DNA of 56,154 nucleotides from Myxococcaceae bacterium (GTDB lineage Bacteria > Myxococcota_A > Polyangia > Polyangiales > Ga0077539), in assembly GCA_004297725.1 (NCBI GenBank), contig SCUS01000118.1, positions 1-56,154 of the forward strand, written 5' to 3'. A program made the translations under genes and the position numbers. The notes beneath the pieces were generated by a model. The model had not been told where the DNA came from. It made no database searches and saw nothing but the letters and a program-made list of their open reading frames with translations. Below are positions 18,659 to 26,228 of this stretch, piece by piece (within the stretch, counting starts at the first letter, position 1; every line of letters starts with the position of its first letter).

Positions 18659-18922
18659 ATGCCGCTGATCGAAACGGAAGAGGCCGCGCGTCGCCTGGCG
18701 CGCGCCATCGCCAGTGACGTCTCCCTCTACAACGAGGAGAAGATCACCAAGGGGTTTCAGAACGACGACCTCTTCGACGCGCTGAAGGACGAGATCGAGG
18801 AGGGGCGGCAGCTGTACAAGTCGCGCGTCTCCGCCGACCTCTACGAGCGGAACTTCTACGGCCGCGCCCTCGTCGACATCCTCGTGAAGTCGAAGCGGCA
18901 CATCAAGTCGAAGGTCTGGTGA
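18659..18922 (+). CDS. Small conserved-looking protein coupled to RluD
   Basis: This is an 87-aa, mostly helical, charged cytosolic protein (LIETEEAARRLARAIASDVS, a middle IEEGRQLYKSRVSADLYERN). Its stop codon overlaps the GTG start of rluD (GTGA), so translation is coupled. No family is recognised. The high helix content and tight linkage suggest a factor acting together with the pseudouridine synthase, or an unrelated gene sharing its promoter. A TAGCGT box ends 8 nt before the ATG. Confidence 0.7.
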   Translation: MPLIETEEAARRLARAIASDVSLYNEEKITKGFQNDDLFDALKDEIEEGRQLYKSRVSADLYERNFYGRALVDILVKSKRHIKSKVW

Positions 18923-19905
18923 CCCGCGCGCCTCGCGTCGTCGTCATTCCCCCGGAGGACGCGGGCGAGCGGCTGGACAAGGTCCTCGCTCGGCTGCTCG
19001 CGGGGGAGAACGTCTCGCGCTCCGCGATCACCCAGTGCTTCGCCGCGGGGCGAGTCACCAGCGAATCCCACGCCCTCAAGCCCAGCGAGCGAGCGCGCGC
19101 CGGACTCGTCGTGACCGTCGACGTCCCGCCCCCGCTGCCCGTCGTGGCCGTCGCGGAGGACATTCCCCTCGCCATCGTCTTCGAGGACGAGCACCTCCTG
19201 GTGATCGACAAGCCTGCGGGCATGGTCGTTCACCCCTCGCGCGGCCACGCTGGAGGGACGCTCGTCAACGCCGTGCTCCACCACGCCGACGTCGACGAGG
19301 AGGGCGACCCCCTCCGGCCCGGCATCGTGCACCGCATCGACCGGGACACCTCCGGGCTGCTCGTCGTGGCCCGCTCGACCGTCGCGCGCGACGGGCTCGT
19401 CGCTCGCTTCAAGGCCCACGACATCGAGCGCAGCTACGTGGCCTTGGTGGAGGGTGCTCCACCGGAGTCGGAGACCCACGATACCTGGCACGGGCGGCAC
19501 CCCTCCGACCGGCTTCGCTTTACCTCCCGGGTAAGCGTCGGCAAGCGTGCGATCACCCACGTGCAGCGCGTCGAGCTCTTCGGCGGCGGCGTCGCCTCCC
19601 TGGTGCGGTGCCAGCTGGAGACCGGGCGCACGCACCAGATCAGGGTGCACCTGACCGAGGCCGGAAACGCCCTGCTCGGCGACGTGGTGTACGGCCGCCC
19701 CGCGAAGGACCCCGCGGTGCGAGCGATCGCCGCGGCGCTCGGCCGACAGGCGCTCCACGCCGAGGTGCTGGGCTTCACGCACCCGGTCACGGGCGAGGCG
19801 CTCCGCTTCAGCGCGCCTCCTCCGGCGGACTTCCTGGAGGCCCTCGAGGCGCTGCGATCGCTGCCGCTCCCGGCCGCGCCCGCCCCGGGGAAGCGCAGCC
19901 GCTGA
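18919..19905 (+). CDS. rluD: 23S rRNA pseudouridine synthase, RluD type
   Basis: This 328-aa protein has an N-terminal S4 RNA-binding domain (ERLDKVLARLLAGENVSRSAI) and a C-terminal RluA-type synthase. The catalytic signature is HRIDRDTSGLLVVA, with the Asp as nucleophile, followed by GRTHQIRVHL and LHAEVLGFTHP. It would convert uridines to pseudouridines in 23S rRNA helix 69 if it is a true RluD; some related enzymes modify other sites. The GTG start overlaps the preceding 87-aa gene by 4 nt. Confidence 0.92.
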   Translation: MTRAPRVVVIPPEDAGERLDKVLARLLAGENVSRSAITQCFAAGRVTSESHALKPSERARAGLVVTVDVPPPLPVVAVAEDIPLAIVFEDEHLLVIDKPAGMVVHPSRGHAGGTLVNAVLHHADVDEEGDPLRPGIVHRIDRDTSGLLVVARSTVARDGLVARFKAHDIERSYVALVEGAPPESETHDTWHGRHPSDRLRFTSRVSVGKRAITHVQRVELFGGGVASLVRCQLETGRTHQIRVHLTEAGNALLGDVVYGRPAKDPAVRAIAAALGRQALHAEVLGFTHPVTGEALRFSAPPPADFLEALEALRSLPLPAAPAPGKRSR

Positions 19906-19940
19906 CCTCCCACGGAGGGGGGGGAGCGCGGCCTCGCCTC

Positions 19941-20597
19941 CTACTCCTCGAGCATCTTACGGAGGCGCTTGGCGTCGGCGTACATGTCGACGTTGCAGAG
20001 CACCACGAGCATCTCGTCGCAGCGCGAGGCGCGGATGGTCGCCGCGGCGGCCTCGAGCGCCGGATCTTCGTAGCGCGACTTGAAGCCCGCCGGGCCCGGC
20101 AGGCGGAAGCACCCGAGCGCGCCGCGGGCGATGGGCGGGTGGCGGAGCGGGTCTCGCGCCACGACCACCGCGAGGTCTTTCACCGTCGCCTCGGCGTCGC
20201 GCAGCTCCCAGGTCGCGGGGGCCTCCCAGACCAGCGGGGGAATGCGCTCGCTGGCGAGGCCCTCGAAGAAGGCCCGCACCGCGGTGCGGTGAAGCTTGCT
20301 CGCGGTCATGTCGGGCGCGGACGACACCACGATCGCCCTCGCGTCGAGGTCGCGCACCACGGGGATGAAGGCCTCCCACGCGCTGTGCGCCTCCGCCGTC
20401 GGCTTGAAGCCCTCGGCGGACATCTCCTTGGGCGCGAGCGCCGTGAAGAGGAATCCATCCGGCGCCTCGCGGCGCCATCGACGCACGAGCGCGGGCCCGG
20501 GCACCCCCAGCATCGTGTCGGCTACCTCAACGGCGCGGAACTCTTTCAAGTAGCGCGTCGCGGGCACCGGGAAGCCTGAACATCCCAGGTGAATCAT
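19941..20597 (-). CDS. DUF72 protein (YecE-like)
   Basis: This 218-aa protein begins IHLGCSGF and shows VEVADTML, then FTALAPKEMSAEGFKPT in the middle, features of the DUF72 TIM-barrel-like family. The family's biochemical role is not established. It ends with an acidic, helical tail. The start at 20597 is the Met just before the conserved block. TATACT sits 11 nt upstream, so the leader would be very short. It is divergent to the OmpA gene. Confidence 0.85.
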   Translation of the reverse strand: MIHLGCSGFPVPATRYLKEFRAVEVADTMLGVPGPALVRRWRREAPDGFLFTALAPKEMSAEGFKPTAEAHSAWEAFIPVVRDLDARAIVVSSAPDMTASKLHRTAVRAFFEGLASERIPPLVWEAPATWELRDAEATVKDLAVVVARDPLRHPPIARGALGCFRLPGPAGFKSRYEDPALEAAAATIRASRCDEMLVVLCNVDMYADAKRLRKMLEE

Positions 20598-20608
20598 CGC
20601 AGCCGCGG

Positions 20609-20614
20609 AGTATA
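20609..20614 (-). promoter_or_regulatory. Putative -10 box of the DUF72 gene
   Basis: TATACT on the minus strand, close to the sigma-70 -10 consensus, ends 11 nt before the ATG at 20597. No matching -35 is evident. On the plus strand the same place holds TATAGG before the OmpA gene. Confidence 0.4.
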
Positions 20615-20634
20615 GGCCCTTTCTCGCTCGCGCG

Positions 20635-22386
20635 GTGGATCTCTCCGGTATCCTGCCGTTCGTGCTTCGTTTGTCCCGGTGCTCCGCGGCGTTCGTGCTC
20701 GTGGCGTCAGGCCTGCTCGCCGCTCCTGCGTACGGGCAGGACCCGCTTCCCGGCGCGTTCGATCTGCGCCTCCTCCAGGCCTCTCCCTCGCCGCGCAGCC
20801 TCATCGTCACCGACCTGCCCACCGTCGCCGGTCACCTCAGCGTCACGGGCAGCCTGTTCGTGGGCTTCGCCGGGGGGACCCTCTTCGAGGCGCACCCGAG
20901 CGGCCTCGCCCCGGTGCGGGTCACCGACGCGTTTCGCGCCGAGGCGCAGCTCTCCCTCGGGCTCTTCGAGTACTTCGAGCTCGGGCTCGCGATGCCGCTG
21001 GTGCAGCAGTCGGGGCCGGACGTCTTCCAGGCCGGACGGGCGCTGCGCTCGGACGTCGCGGTGCGGAGCCTCTCGCCGGGAGACCTCCGGGTCGTGGCGA
21101 AGGTTCCGCTGCTGCGCGGGGCGACGGGCCTGGCGCTGCGGGTGATGGTCTCGCTGCCGACGGGCGACGACCGACGCTTCGCGGGCTCATCCTCGTGGAC
21201 GCTGACCCCGACGGTGATCGCCGCGCACACCTCCGGCCGATGGACGCTCGCGGGCCAGCTCGGGGTGACGCTGAGGGAGCGCAACGCCGTCGCCGACGTC
21301 GAGGTGAACGACGACCTGCTGCTCACCGCCGGCGTCGGCTACGCGGTGCACCCGCGCGTCGATCTGCTGCTCGACTCTGCGCTTCGGGTGACGCTCGATC
21401 CGTCGAGCGGCCGCACCCACCAGGCGCCCTTCGGAGCGTGGATCGGCGCGGCGTGGCGACCCGCCAGCTGGATCGCGCTGTCGGCGACCGCGGGTGCGGG
21501 CTTCACCTCGGACGTGGCGACGGCGCTCCCGGAGGTGATGCTCGGGGCGAGGCTGAGCGCCGCGCGGGCGAACCCCTGCACGCACGGCCCGGAGGACTAC
21601 GACGGCTTCGAGGACCGGGACTTCTGCGCGGACCCGGACAACGACGGCGACGGGATCCTCGATGGGAGCGACCGCTGCCCCAACGACCCGGAGGACCGGG
21701 ACGGCGTGCTCGACGACGACGGCTGCGCGGACCCGGACAACGACGGCGACGGCGTGCTCGACGACGCCGACCGCTGCCCCATCGAGCCCGAGGACCAGGA
21801 CCGCTTCCAGAACGAGGACGGGTGCCCGGAGCCGGACAACGACCGCGACGAGATCGTCGACGTGCGCGACGCCTGCCCCGACGAGCCCGAGGATCGCGAC
21901 GGCTACCAGGACGACGACGGGTGCCCGGAGCCCGGCCCGGACGCCGTGGTGGTCACCCGCACGGACAGCCGGCTGCTCATCAGCCAGCGCATCTTCTTCG
22001 ACTTCGACAGCGACACGATCCGTAACGTGTCCTTCCCGATCCTCGACGAGGTGGCCAATACCATGCGGCGTAATGCGGACATCCTGCGCATGCGCGTCGA
22101 GGGCTACACCGACGATCGCGGCACCCCGGAGTACAACCTCGACCTCTCGTACCGCCGCGCTCGCTCGGTGATGGAGTACCTCGTGACCCGCGGCGTCGAG
22201 CGGGGGCGGCTGGAGTTCGCGGGCTACGGCCGGGAGCACAGCGTCGCGGGCAACGACAGCCCGGAGGGGCAGTCGCTCAACCGCCGGGTCGAGTTCACCA
22301 TCGTCGGCCAGTCCGCCTCGGCGCCCGCCCCTCCGAGCGAGCCGTCGCCGGCCGAGCGCCCTCGACGACGACGCCCCGCGCGGTAG
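20635..22386 (+). CDS. OmpA-family outer-membrane protein with thrombospondin type 3 repeats
   Basis: This 583-aa exported protein has a signal peptide ending near AYGQ and an N-terminal beta-barrel region (about 30-310). Next come four calcium-binding thrombospondin type 3 repeats of the form DxDxDGxxDxxDxC (about 315-430), with paired cysteines. The C-terminal OmpA peptidoglycan-binding domain includes IFFDFDSDTIR, VEGYTDDRGTPEYNLDLSYRR and LNRRVEFTIVG. It should tie the outer membrane to the wall. The GTG at 20635 is used; a second GTG at 20662 would also retain the signal peptide. A poly-Arg tail ends the protein. Confidence 0.9.
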   Translation: MDLSGILPFVLRLSRCSAAFVLVASGLLAAPAYGQDPLPGAFDLRLLQASPSPRSLIVTDLPTVAGHLSVTGSLFVGFAGGTLFEAHPSGLAPVRVTDAFRAEAQLSLGLFEYFELGLAMPLVQQSGPDVFQAGRALRSDVAVRSLSPGDLRVVAKVPLLRGATGLALRVMVSLPTGDDRRFAGSSSWTLTPTVIAAHTSGRWTLAGQLGVTLRERNAVADVEVNDDLLLTAGVGYAVHPRVDLLLDSALRVTLDPSSGRTHQAPFGAWIGAAWRPASWIALSATAGAGFTSDVATALPEVMLGARLSAARANPCTHGPEDYDGFEDRDFCADPDNDGDGILDGSDRCPNDPEDRDGVLDDDGCADPDNDGDGVLDDADRCPIEPEDQDRFQNEDGCPEPDNDRDEIVDVRDACPDEPEDRDGYQDDDGCPEPGPDAVVVTRTDSRLLISQRIFFDFDSDTIRNVSFPILDEVANTMRRNADILRMRVEGYTDDRGTPEYNLDLSYRRARSVMEYLVTRGVERGRLEFAGYGREHSVAGNDSPEGQSLNRRVEFTIVGQSASAPAPPSEPSPAERPRRRRPAR

Positions 22387-22443
22387 ACAACGCGCCGTCG
22401 CCGTATCCCTCCCACCGTCACACCCCTTTTAGAGAACATTGCG

Positions 22444-23097
22444 ATGAGGATCGAGCTCGACCCAAGACATCCGGAGCCCCGGAAGATCGCCCGCGCGGTG
22501 CAGTCGCTCCGAAGCGGAGAGTGCATCGCCTACCCCACGGACACCGTGTACGGCCTCGGGTGCGCGATGTCCGAGAAGCGCGCCGTCGACGCGCTCTACG
22601 AGATGAAGCGCATGCGCCGCGAGCAGCCCCTGGCGCTGGTGGTGCCCGACCTCTCGGGCATCTCCCGCTTCGCCGTGATGCAGGACTTCCACTATCGCTT
22701 CATCAAGCACCTCGTGCCCGGGCCCTACGTGTTCATCATCGAGGCGACGAGGGAGGTGCCGAAGCTGCTGATGATGAAGCGCAAGACCATCGGCATCCGG
22801 GTGCCGGATCACCCTGTTCCGCTGGCGCTCGCGAGGGAGCTGGGCGAGCCGATCATCTCCACGACCGCATCTCACCCGGCGGAGGGCGAGGACCCCATCC
22901 AGGACCCGGACGTCATCGACGAGCGCTTCCCGCAGCTCTCGATGGTGCTCGACGCGGGCTTCGGCGACCTGCACTGCAGCACCGTGATCGACCTCACGGC
23001 CGCGGAGCCGAGGCTCATCCGCGCCGGCGCGGGCATGGAGCTCCTGGAGAAGAAGTACGGCCTCCGGTCGCCCAACGGCGCGATGGAAGAGTACTGA
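22444..23097 (+). CDS. YciO/YrdC-family Sua5-type protein (threonylcarbamoyl-AMP synthase fold)
   Basis: This 217-aa protein is a YrdC-domain protein without the C-terminal Sua5 extension. The signature CIAYPTDTVYGLGC and KRMRREQPLALVV, followed by KTIGIRVPDHPV, are well conserved. The YciO branch, close to YrdC, may make threonylcarbamoyl-AMP for tRNA t6A or act on a related substrate; which one applies is not decided here. The next gene begins 1 nt after the stop, so the two probably form an operon. Confidence 0.88.
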   Translation: MRIELDPRHPEPRKIARAVQSLRSGECIAYPTDTVYGLGCAMSEKRAVDALYEMKRMRREQPLALVVPDLSGISRFAVMQDFHYRFIKHLVPGPYVFIIEATREVPKLLMMKRKTIGIRVPDHPVPLALARELGEPIISTTASHPAEGEDPIQDPDVIDERFPQLSMVLDAGFGDLHCSTVIDLTAAEPRLIRAGAGMELLEKKYGLRSPNGAMEEY

Positions 23098-23098
23098 G

Positions 23099-24016
23099 AT
23101 GACGAGGCGGGCGGAGGCCCTCGCGGTGGCCGTCGCGCTGGTGCTGGCCGGGGCCGCGGGGGCGTCCGGGGCGTGGTGGCTGCGCGGCCGTCGGGCTGTG
23201 GCGCCCGCGGCTCCGGCCGCCGCGACGGGGGTGACGGCGGAGGACCGGGACCGTGACGGGAGGCCCGACCGGTGGGTGGAGCGCGACGCGAGAGGCGCGA
23301 TCACCCTCGTGCGCGAGGACCAGAACCGCGACGGGCGCGCCGACCGGATGAGCGTCTACGTGAGCGGCCGCCCCAACCGGGTGGACTACGACGCCGACCT
23401 CGACGGGCGCTTCGATCACACCGACGACCTCGGCGCCGACGGCCGGGTGCTCTTCACCCGCGTCGACGCCGACTGGAACACCGTTCCCGAGCGGTGGGTG
23501 CAGTTCAACGCGCAGGGCAGGGAGACCGGGGAGTGGGTGGACCCCGACCAGGACACGATCCCCGATCGGTACCGGGCCCTCGACGCCCGGGGGAGGGTGA
23601 CCGAGGAGGGCGTCGACGCCAACGGCGACGGGCTCTACGAGGTCAACCGGATCTTCAACCAGCGCTGGCCCGCGGACGCTCCGCCGGTGCGCATCGAGCG
23701 CGACGACGACCGCGACGGGGTCTACGAGCGACGCGAGACCTACACCCGCGACGGCAGGCTGAAGGCCGTGCAGATCGACACCGACGGCGACGGTACGCGC
23801 GACCGCATGACCCTCTTCGACGCGGCGGGGCGGGTCCTCAAGGACGGCTCGGACTCGGACGGCGACGGGTACTTCGAGCTCTGGCGCTACCCCCAGGCCG
23901 ACGGCTCGGTGCGCGTCGCCCACGACGACGACGGCGACCAGGACACGGACTACTGGGAGCGGCCCGGAGCCCCAGCGGGCTGGTGCGCCCTGCGGTGCGT
24001 GACGAGAGAGCCCTGA
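23099..24016 (+). CDS. Exported or membrane-anchored DxDxDG-repeat protein
   Basis: This 305-aa protein has a single N-terminal hydrophobic segment that acts as a signal or anchor. It is followed by about eight repeats of some 25 residues with the pattern DxDxDGxxDR, a beta strand, a Gly turn, and DxDxDGRFD, as in EF-hand-like or thrombospondin type 3-like calcium-binding loops. Examples are DRDRDGRPDRW, DQNRDGRADRM, DTDGDGTRDRM and DSDGDGYFELW. It starts 1 nt after yciO. Calcium binding is inferred from the acidic loops; no enzymatic motif is seen. Confidence 0.7.
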   Translation: MTRRAEALAVAVALVLAGAAGASGAWWLRGRRAVAPAAPAAATGVTAEDRDRDGRPDRWVERDARGAITLVREDQNRDGRADRMSVYVSGRPNRVDYDADLDGRFDHTDDLGADGRVLFTRVDADWNTVPERWVQFNAQGRETGEWVDPDQDTIPDRYRALDARGRVTEEGVDANGDGLYEVNRIFNQRWPADAPPVRIERDDDRDGVYERRETYTRDGRLKAVQIDTDGDGTRDRMTLFDAAGRVLKDGSDSDGDGYFELWRYPQADGSVRVAHDDDGDQDTDYWERPGAPAGWCALRCVTREP

Positions 24017-24035
24017 CGGTGGCAACGTGCTCGGA

Positions 24036-24737
24036 ATGAACCCCGAGGAGGTCACGCGCACGCTGGCGATGTTCGACGCGTTCCTGTCCTACGCGCGGGC
24101 CGCCTCGGTCCCTGCGACGGCGGTGGCGGCGCATCCTCCCCTCACCGACGTGGAGACCGCCGTGACGGCGGTGCGTGGCTCCAACGCCGCGCCGGGCTCC
24201 CCGGAGGACGTGCCCTCCGACGGCGACGTGACCCGGGTGACCGCGGCGCCGCCGCCGACCGCGCCTTCGGGCCAGGCGTGGGAGGAGCCCACCAACGAGC
24301 GCCCGGAGGTCATGCGGGCCCTCGCGCGCAGCGACGCCGCGCAGCCCGACACGGACGTGAGCATCTCGCTCCCGAAGCCTCCCGCGGCCGACCCCCGGGT
24401 CGAGCAGGCGTCGATCATCATCGAGGACGACTCGCTCACGGAGCCGGAGTTTCGCCGCGAGGACGTGCTGCGCGCGATGGCCGAGCACGCCCGCCCGCGA
24501 CCCGAGGAGGTCCCCGCGCCGGTCGCTGCGCCGCCGCAGCCCGCTCCTCCGCCACCGCCGATGGCGGCGGAGGACTTCGCGGCCGAAATGCTGGTTCTCG
24601 TGAAGTACGGCCACGCGGCGCAGGCCGTCGGCGAGGTCGATCGCTGGGTGAAGGCCTACCCCGAGCACAGCAACGCCCTCGCGCCGGTGGCGCTCTCGGT
24701 CAGCCGCGCGGCATCGCGAGCCGCTCGGCGGGGATGA
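24036..24737 (+). CDS. Low-complexity protein, unknown
   Basis: This 233-aa protein has a helical N-terminus, a long disordered Ala/Pro/Thr-rich middle and a C-terminal helical segment (EDFAAEMLVLVKYGHAAQAV). No family is recognised. It lies 19 nt after the repeat protein and may share its operon. The start at ATG 24036 is preferred to GTG at 24027; neither has a clear ribosome site. Its last 38 nt overlap the 3' end of purF on the other strand. Confidence 0.55.
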   Translation: MNPEEVTRTLAMFDAFLSYARAASVPATAVAAHPPLTDVETAVTAVRGSNAAPGSPEDVPSDGDVTRVTAAPPPTAPSGQAWEEPTNERPEVMRALARSDAAQPDTDVSISLPKPPAADPRVEQASIIIEDDSLTEPEFRREDVLRAMAEHARPRPEEVPAPVAAPPQPAPPPPPMAAEDFAAEMLVLVKYGHAAQAVGEVDRWVKAYPEHSNALAPVALSVSRAASRAARRG

Positions 24738-26136
24738 TCTCCACCGGGTAGTCGCCGGTGAAGCAGGCCTCGCAGAAGCCCTCGCCGCCGGGGTAGCCCA
24801 CCGCCTCGCGTAGCCCGTCCTGCGAGAGGTAGGAGAGCGAGTCGGCGGTGATGTACCGGCTGATCTCCTCGACCGAGTGGCTGGCGGCGATGAGCTCGCG
24901 GCGCGTGGGCGTGTCGATGCCGTAGAAGCAGGGCCAGCGGGTGGGCGGCGAGGAGATGCGCAGGTGCACCTCGCGGGCGCCCGCGTCGCGGATCATCTTC
25001 ACGATCTTGCGCGCGGTGGTGCCTCGCACGATGGAGTCGTCGACGACCACCACGCGCCGCCCCTGCAGCACCTGCCGCACGGGGTTGAGCTTCAGCCGCA
25101 CGCCGAAGTGGCGGATGGACTGCGCGGGCTCGATGAAGGTGCGCCCCACGTAGTGCGAGCGGATGAGCCCCATCTCGAAGGGGATGCCCGAGGCCCCGGC
25201 GTAGCCGATGGCCGCGGGGACGCCGGAGTCGGGCACGGGGATGACCACGTCGGCCTCGACGGGGCTCTGCGCGGCGAGGATGCGGCCCATGTGCTTGCGG
25301 GCCATGTACACGGCGCGACCGTTGACGGTGCTGTCGGGGCGCGCGAAGTACACGTGCTCGAAGACGCAGAAGCGCGAGGGCGCCGGGTCGAAGGGGCGCA
25401 GCGAGCGAACGCCCTCGGGGCCGATGACCAGCACCTCGCCGGGCTCGATGTCGCGCACGAACTCCGCGGCGATGAGGTCGAAGGCCGTGGGCTCGCTGGC
25501 GACCACGTGGGCCCGGTTGAGGATGCCGAGGGACAGCGGGCGGAAGCCGTGCGGGTCGCGCGCGGCGATGAGGGTGTCGCCCACGAGGAAGACCACGGAG
25601 TAGGCCCCGCGGGTCTGCCGCAGCGCGTGGACGACCCGGTCGACGATGGGCCCGGCCGGGGCGCGCGCGAAGAGGTGCAGGAAGACCTCCGTGTCCGTGG
25701 AGGTCTGGAAGATCGCCCCGGCGGCGTCGAGCGCGGCCTTGAGCTGCTCGACGTTGGTGAGGTTGCCGTTGTGGGCGCAGGCCACGCCGAGGCCGCCGTG
25801 CTCGACCGCGAAGGGCTGGGCGTTGCGGACGTGCGAGGCCCCGGCGGTGGAGTAGCGCACGTGGCCGATGGCGATGTTGCCCGGCAGCCCGGAGATGACC
25901 GTCGGGGTGAAGATGTCCTGCACGAGGCCCATCTGGCGGTGAAGGTGCATCTTGCCGCCGCCGTCGAGCGTGGCGATGCCGGCGGACTCCTGCCCCCGGT
26001 GCTGCAGCGCGTGGAGACCGAGGTACGTCAGGTTGGCCGCCTCGGGGTGGCCGTAGATCGCGAACACGCCGCACTCGTCGTGGAAGTGGTCGTCGTCGTC
26101 CGGGGCGTCCAGGAGCAGGTCGGGGTCGATGTTCAT
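24700..26136 (-). CDS. purF: Amidophosphoribosyltransferase (purine step 1), propeptide/FeS type
   Basis: This 478-aa protein is PurF, transferring the glutamine amide to PRPP. A 21-residue propeptide precedes the nucleophile Cys22 (HFHDE/CGVFAIYG). The N-terminal Ntn glutaminase domain has HALQHRGQESAGI and IGHVRYSTAG. The C-terminal PRPP domain has VVVVDDSIVRGTT. The propeptide and a late CEAC pair near the end (GFCEACF) suit the Bacillus-type enzyme carrying an iron-sulfur cluster. No clear Shine-Dalgarno precedes the ATG at 26136. The 3' end overlaps the convergent low-complexity gene. Confidence 0.95.
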   Translation of the reverse strand: MNIDPDLLLDAPDDDDHFHDECGVFAIYGHPEAANLTYLGLHALQHRGQESAGIATLDGGGKMHLHRQMGLVQDIFTPTVISGLPGNIAIGHVRYSTAGASHVRNAQPFAVEHGGLGVACAHNGNLTNVEQLKAALDAAGAIFQTSTDTEVFLHLFARAPAGPIVDRVVHALRQTRGAYSVVFLVGDTLIAARDPHGFRPLSLGILNRAHVVASEPTAFDLIAAEFVRDIEPGEVLVIGPEGVRSLRPFDPAPSRFCVFEHVYFARPDSTVNGRAVYMARKHMGRILAAQSPVEADVVIPVPDSGVPAAIGYAGASGIPFEMGLIRSHYVGRTFIEPAQSIRHFGVRLKLNPVRQVLQGRRVVVVDDSIVRGTTARKIVKMIRDAGAREVHLRISSPPTRWPCFYGIDTPTRRELIAASHSVEEISRYITADSLSYLSQDGLREAVGYPGGEGFCEACFTGDYPVEIIPAERLAMPRG

Positions 26137-26214
26137 GGGGGTGGTGGCGCTTGGCGTACCACAGCGTCTGCACCAAGGCAGGGAATGGGCTCCGCCGGCG
26201 GAGGGGCGTTCCGC

Positions 26215-26220
26215 TATGAT
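26215..26220 (+). promoter_or_regulatory. Putative -10 box of the dikinase-like gene
   Basis: TATGAT, differing from the -10 consensus TATAAT at one base, ends 8 nt before the ATG at 26229, so transcription would start at or beside the start codon. No ribosome site or clear -35 is present. Confidence 0.45.
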
Positions 26221-26228
26221 GCCCCGCG

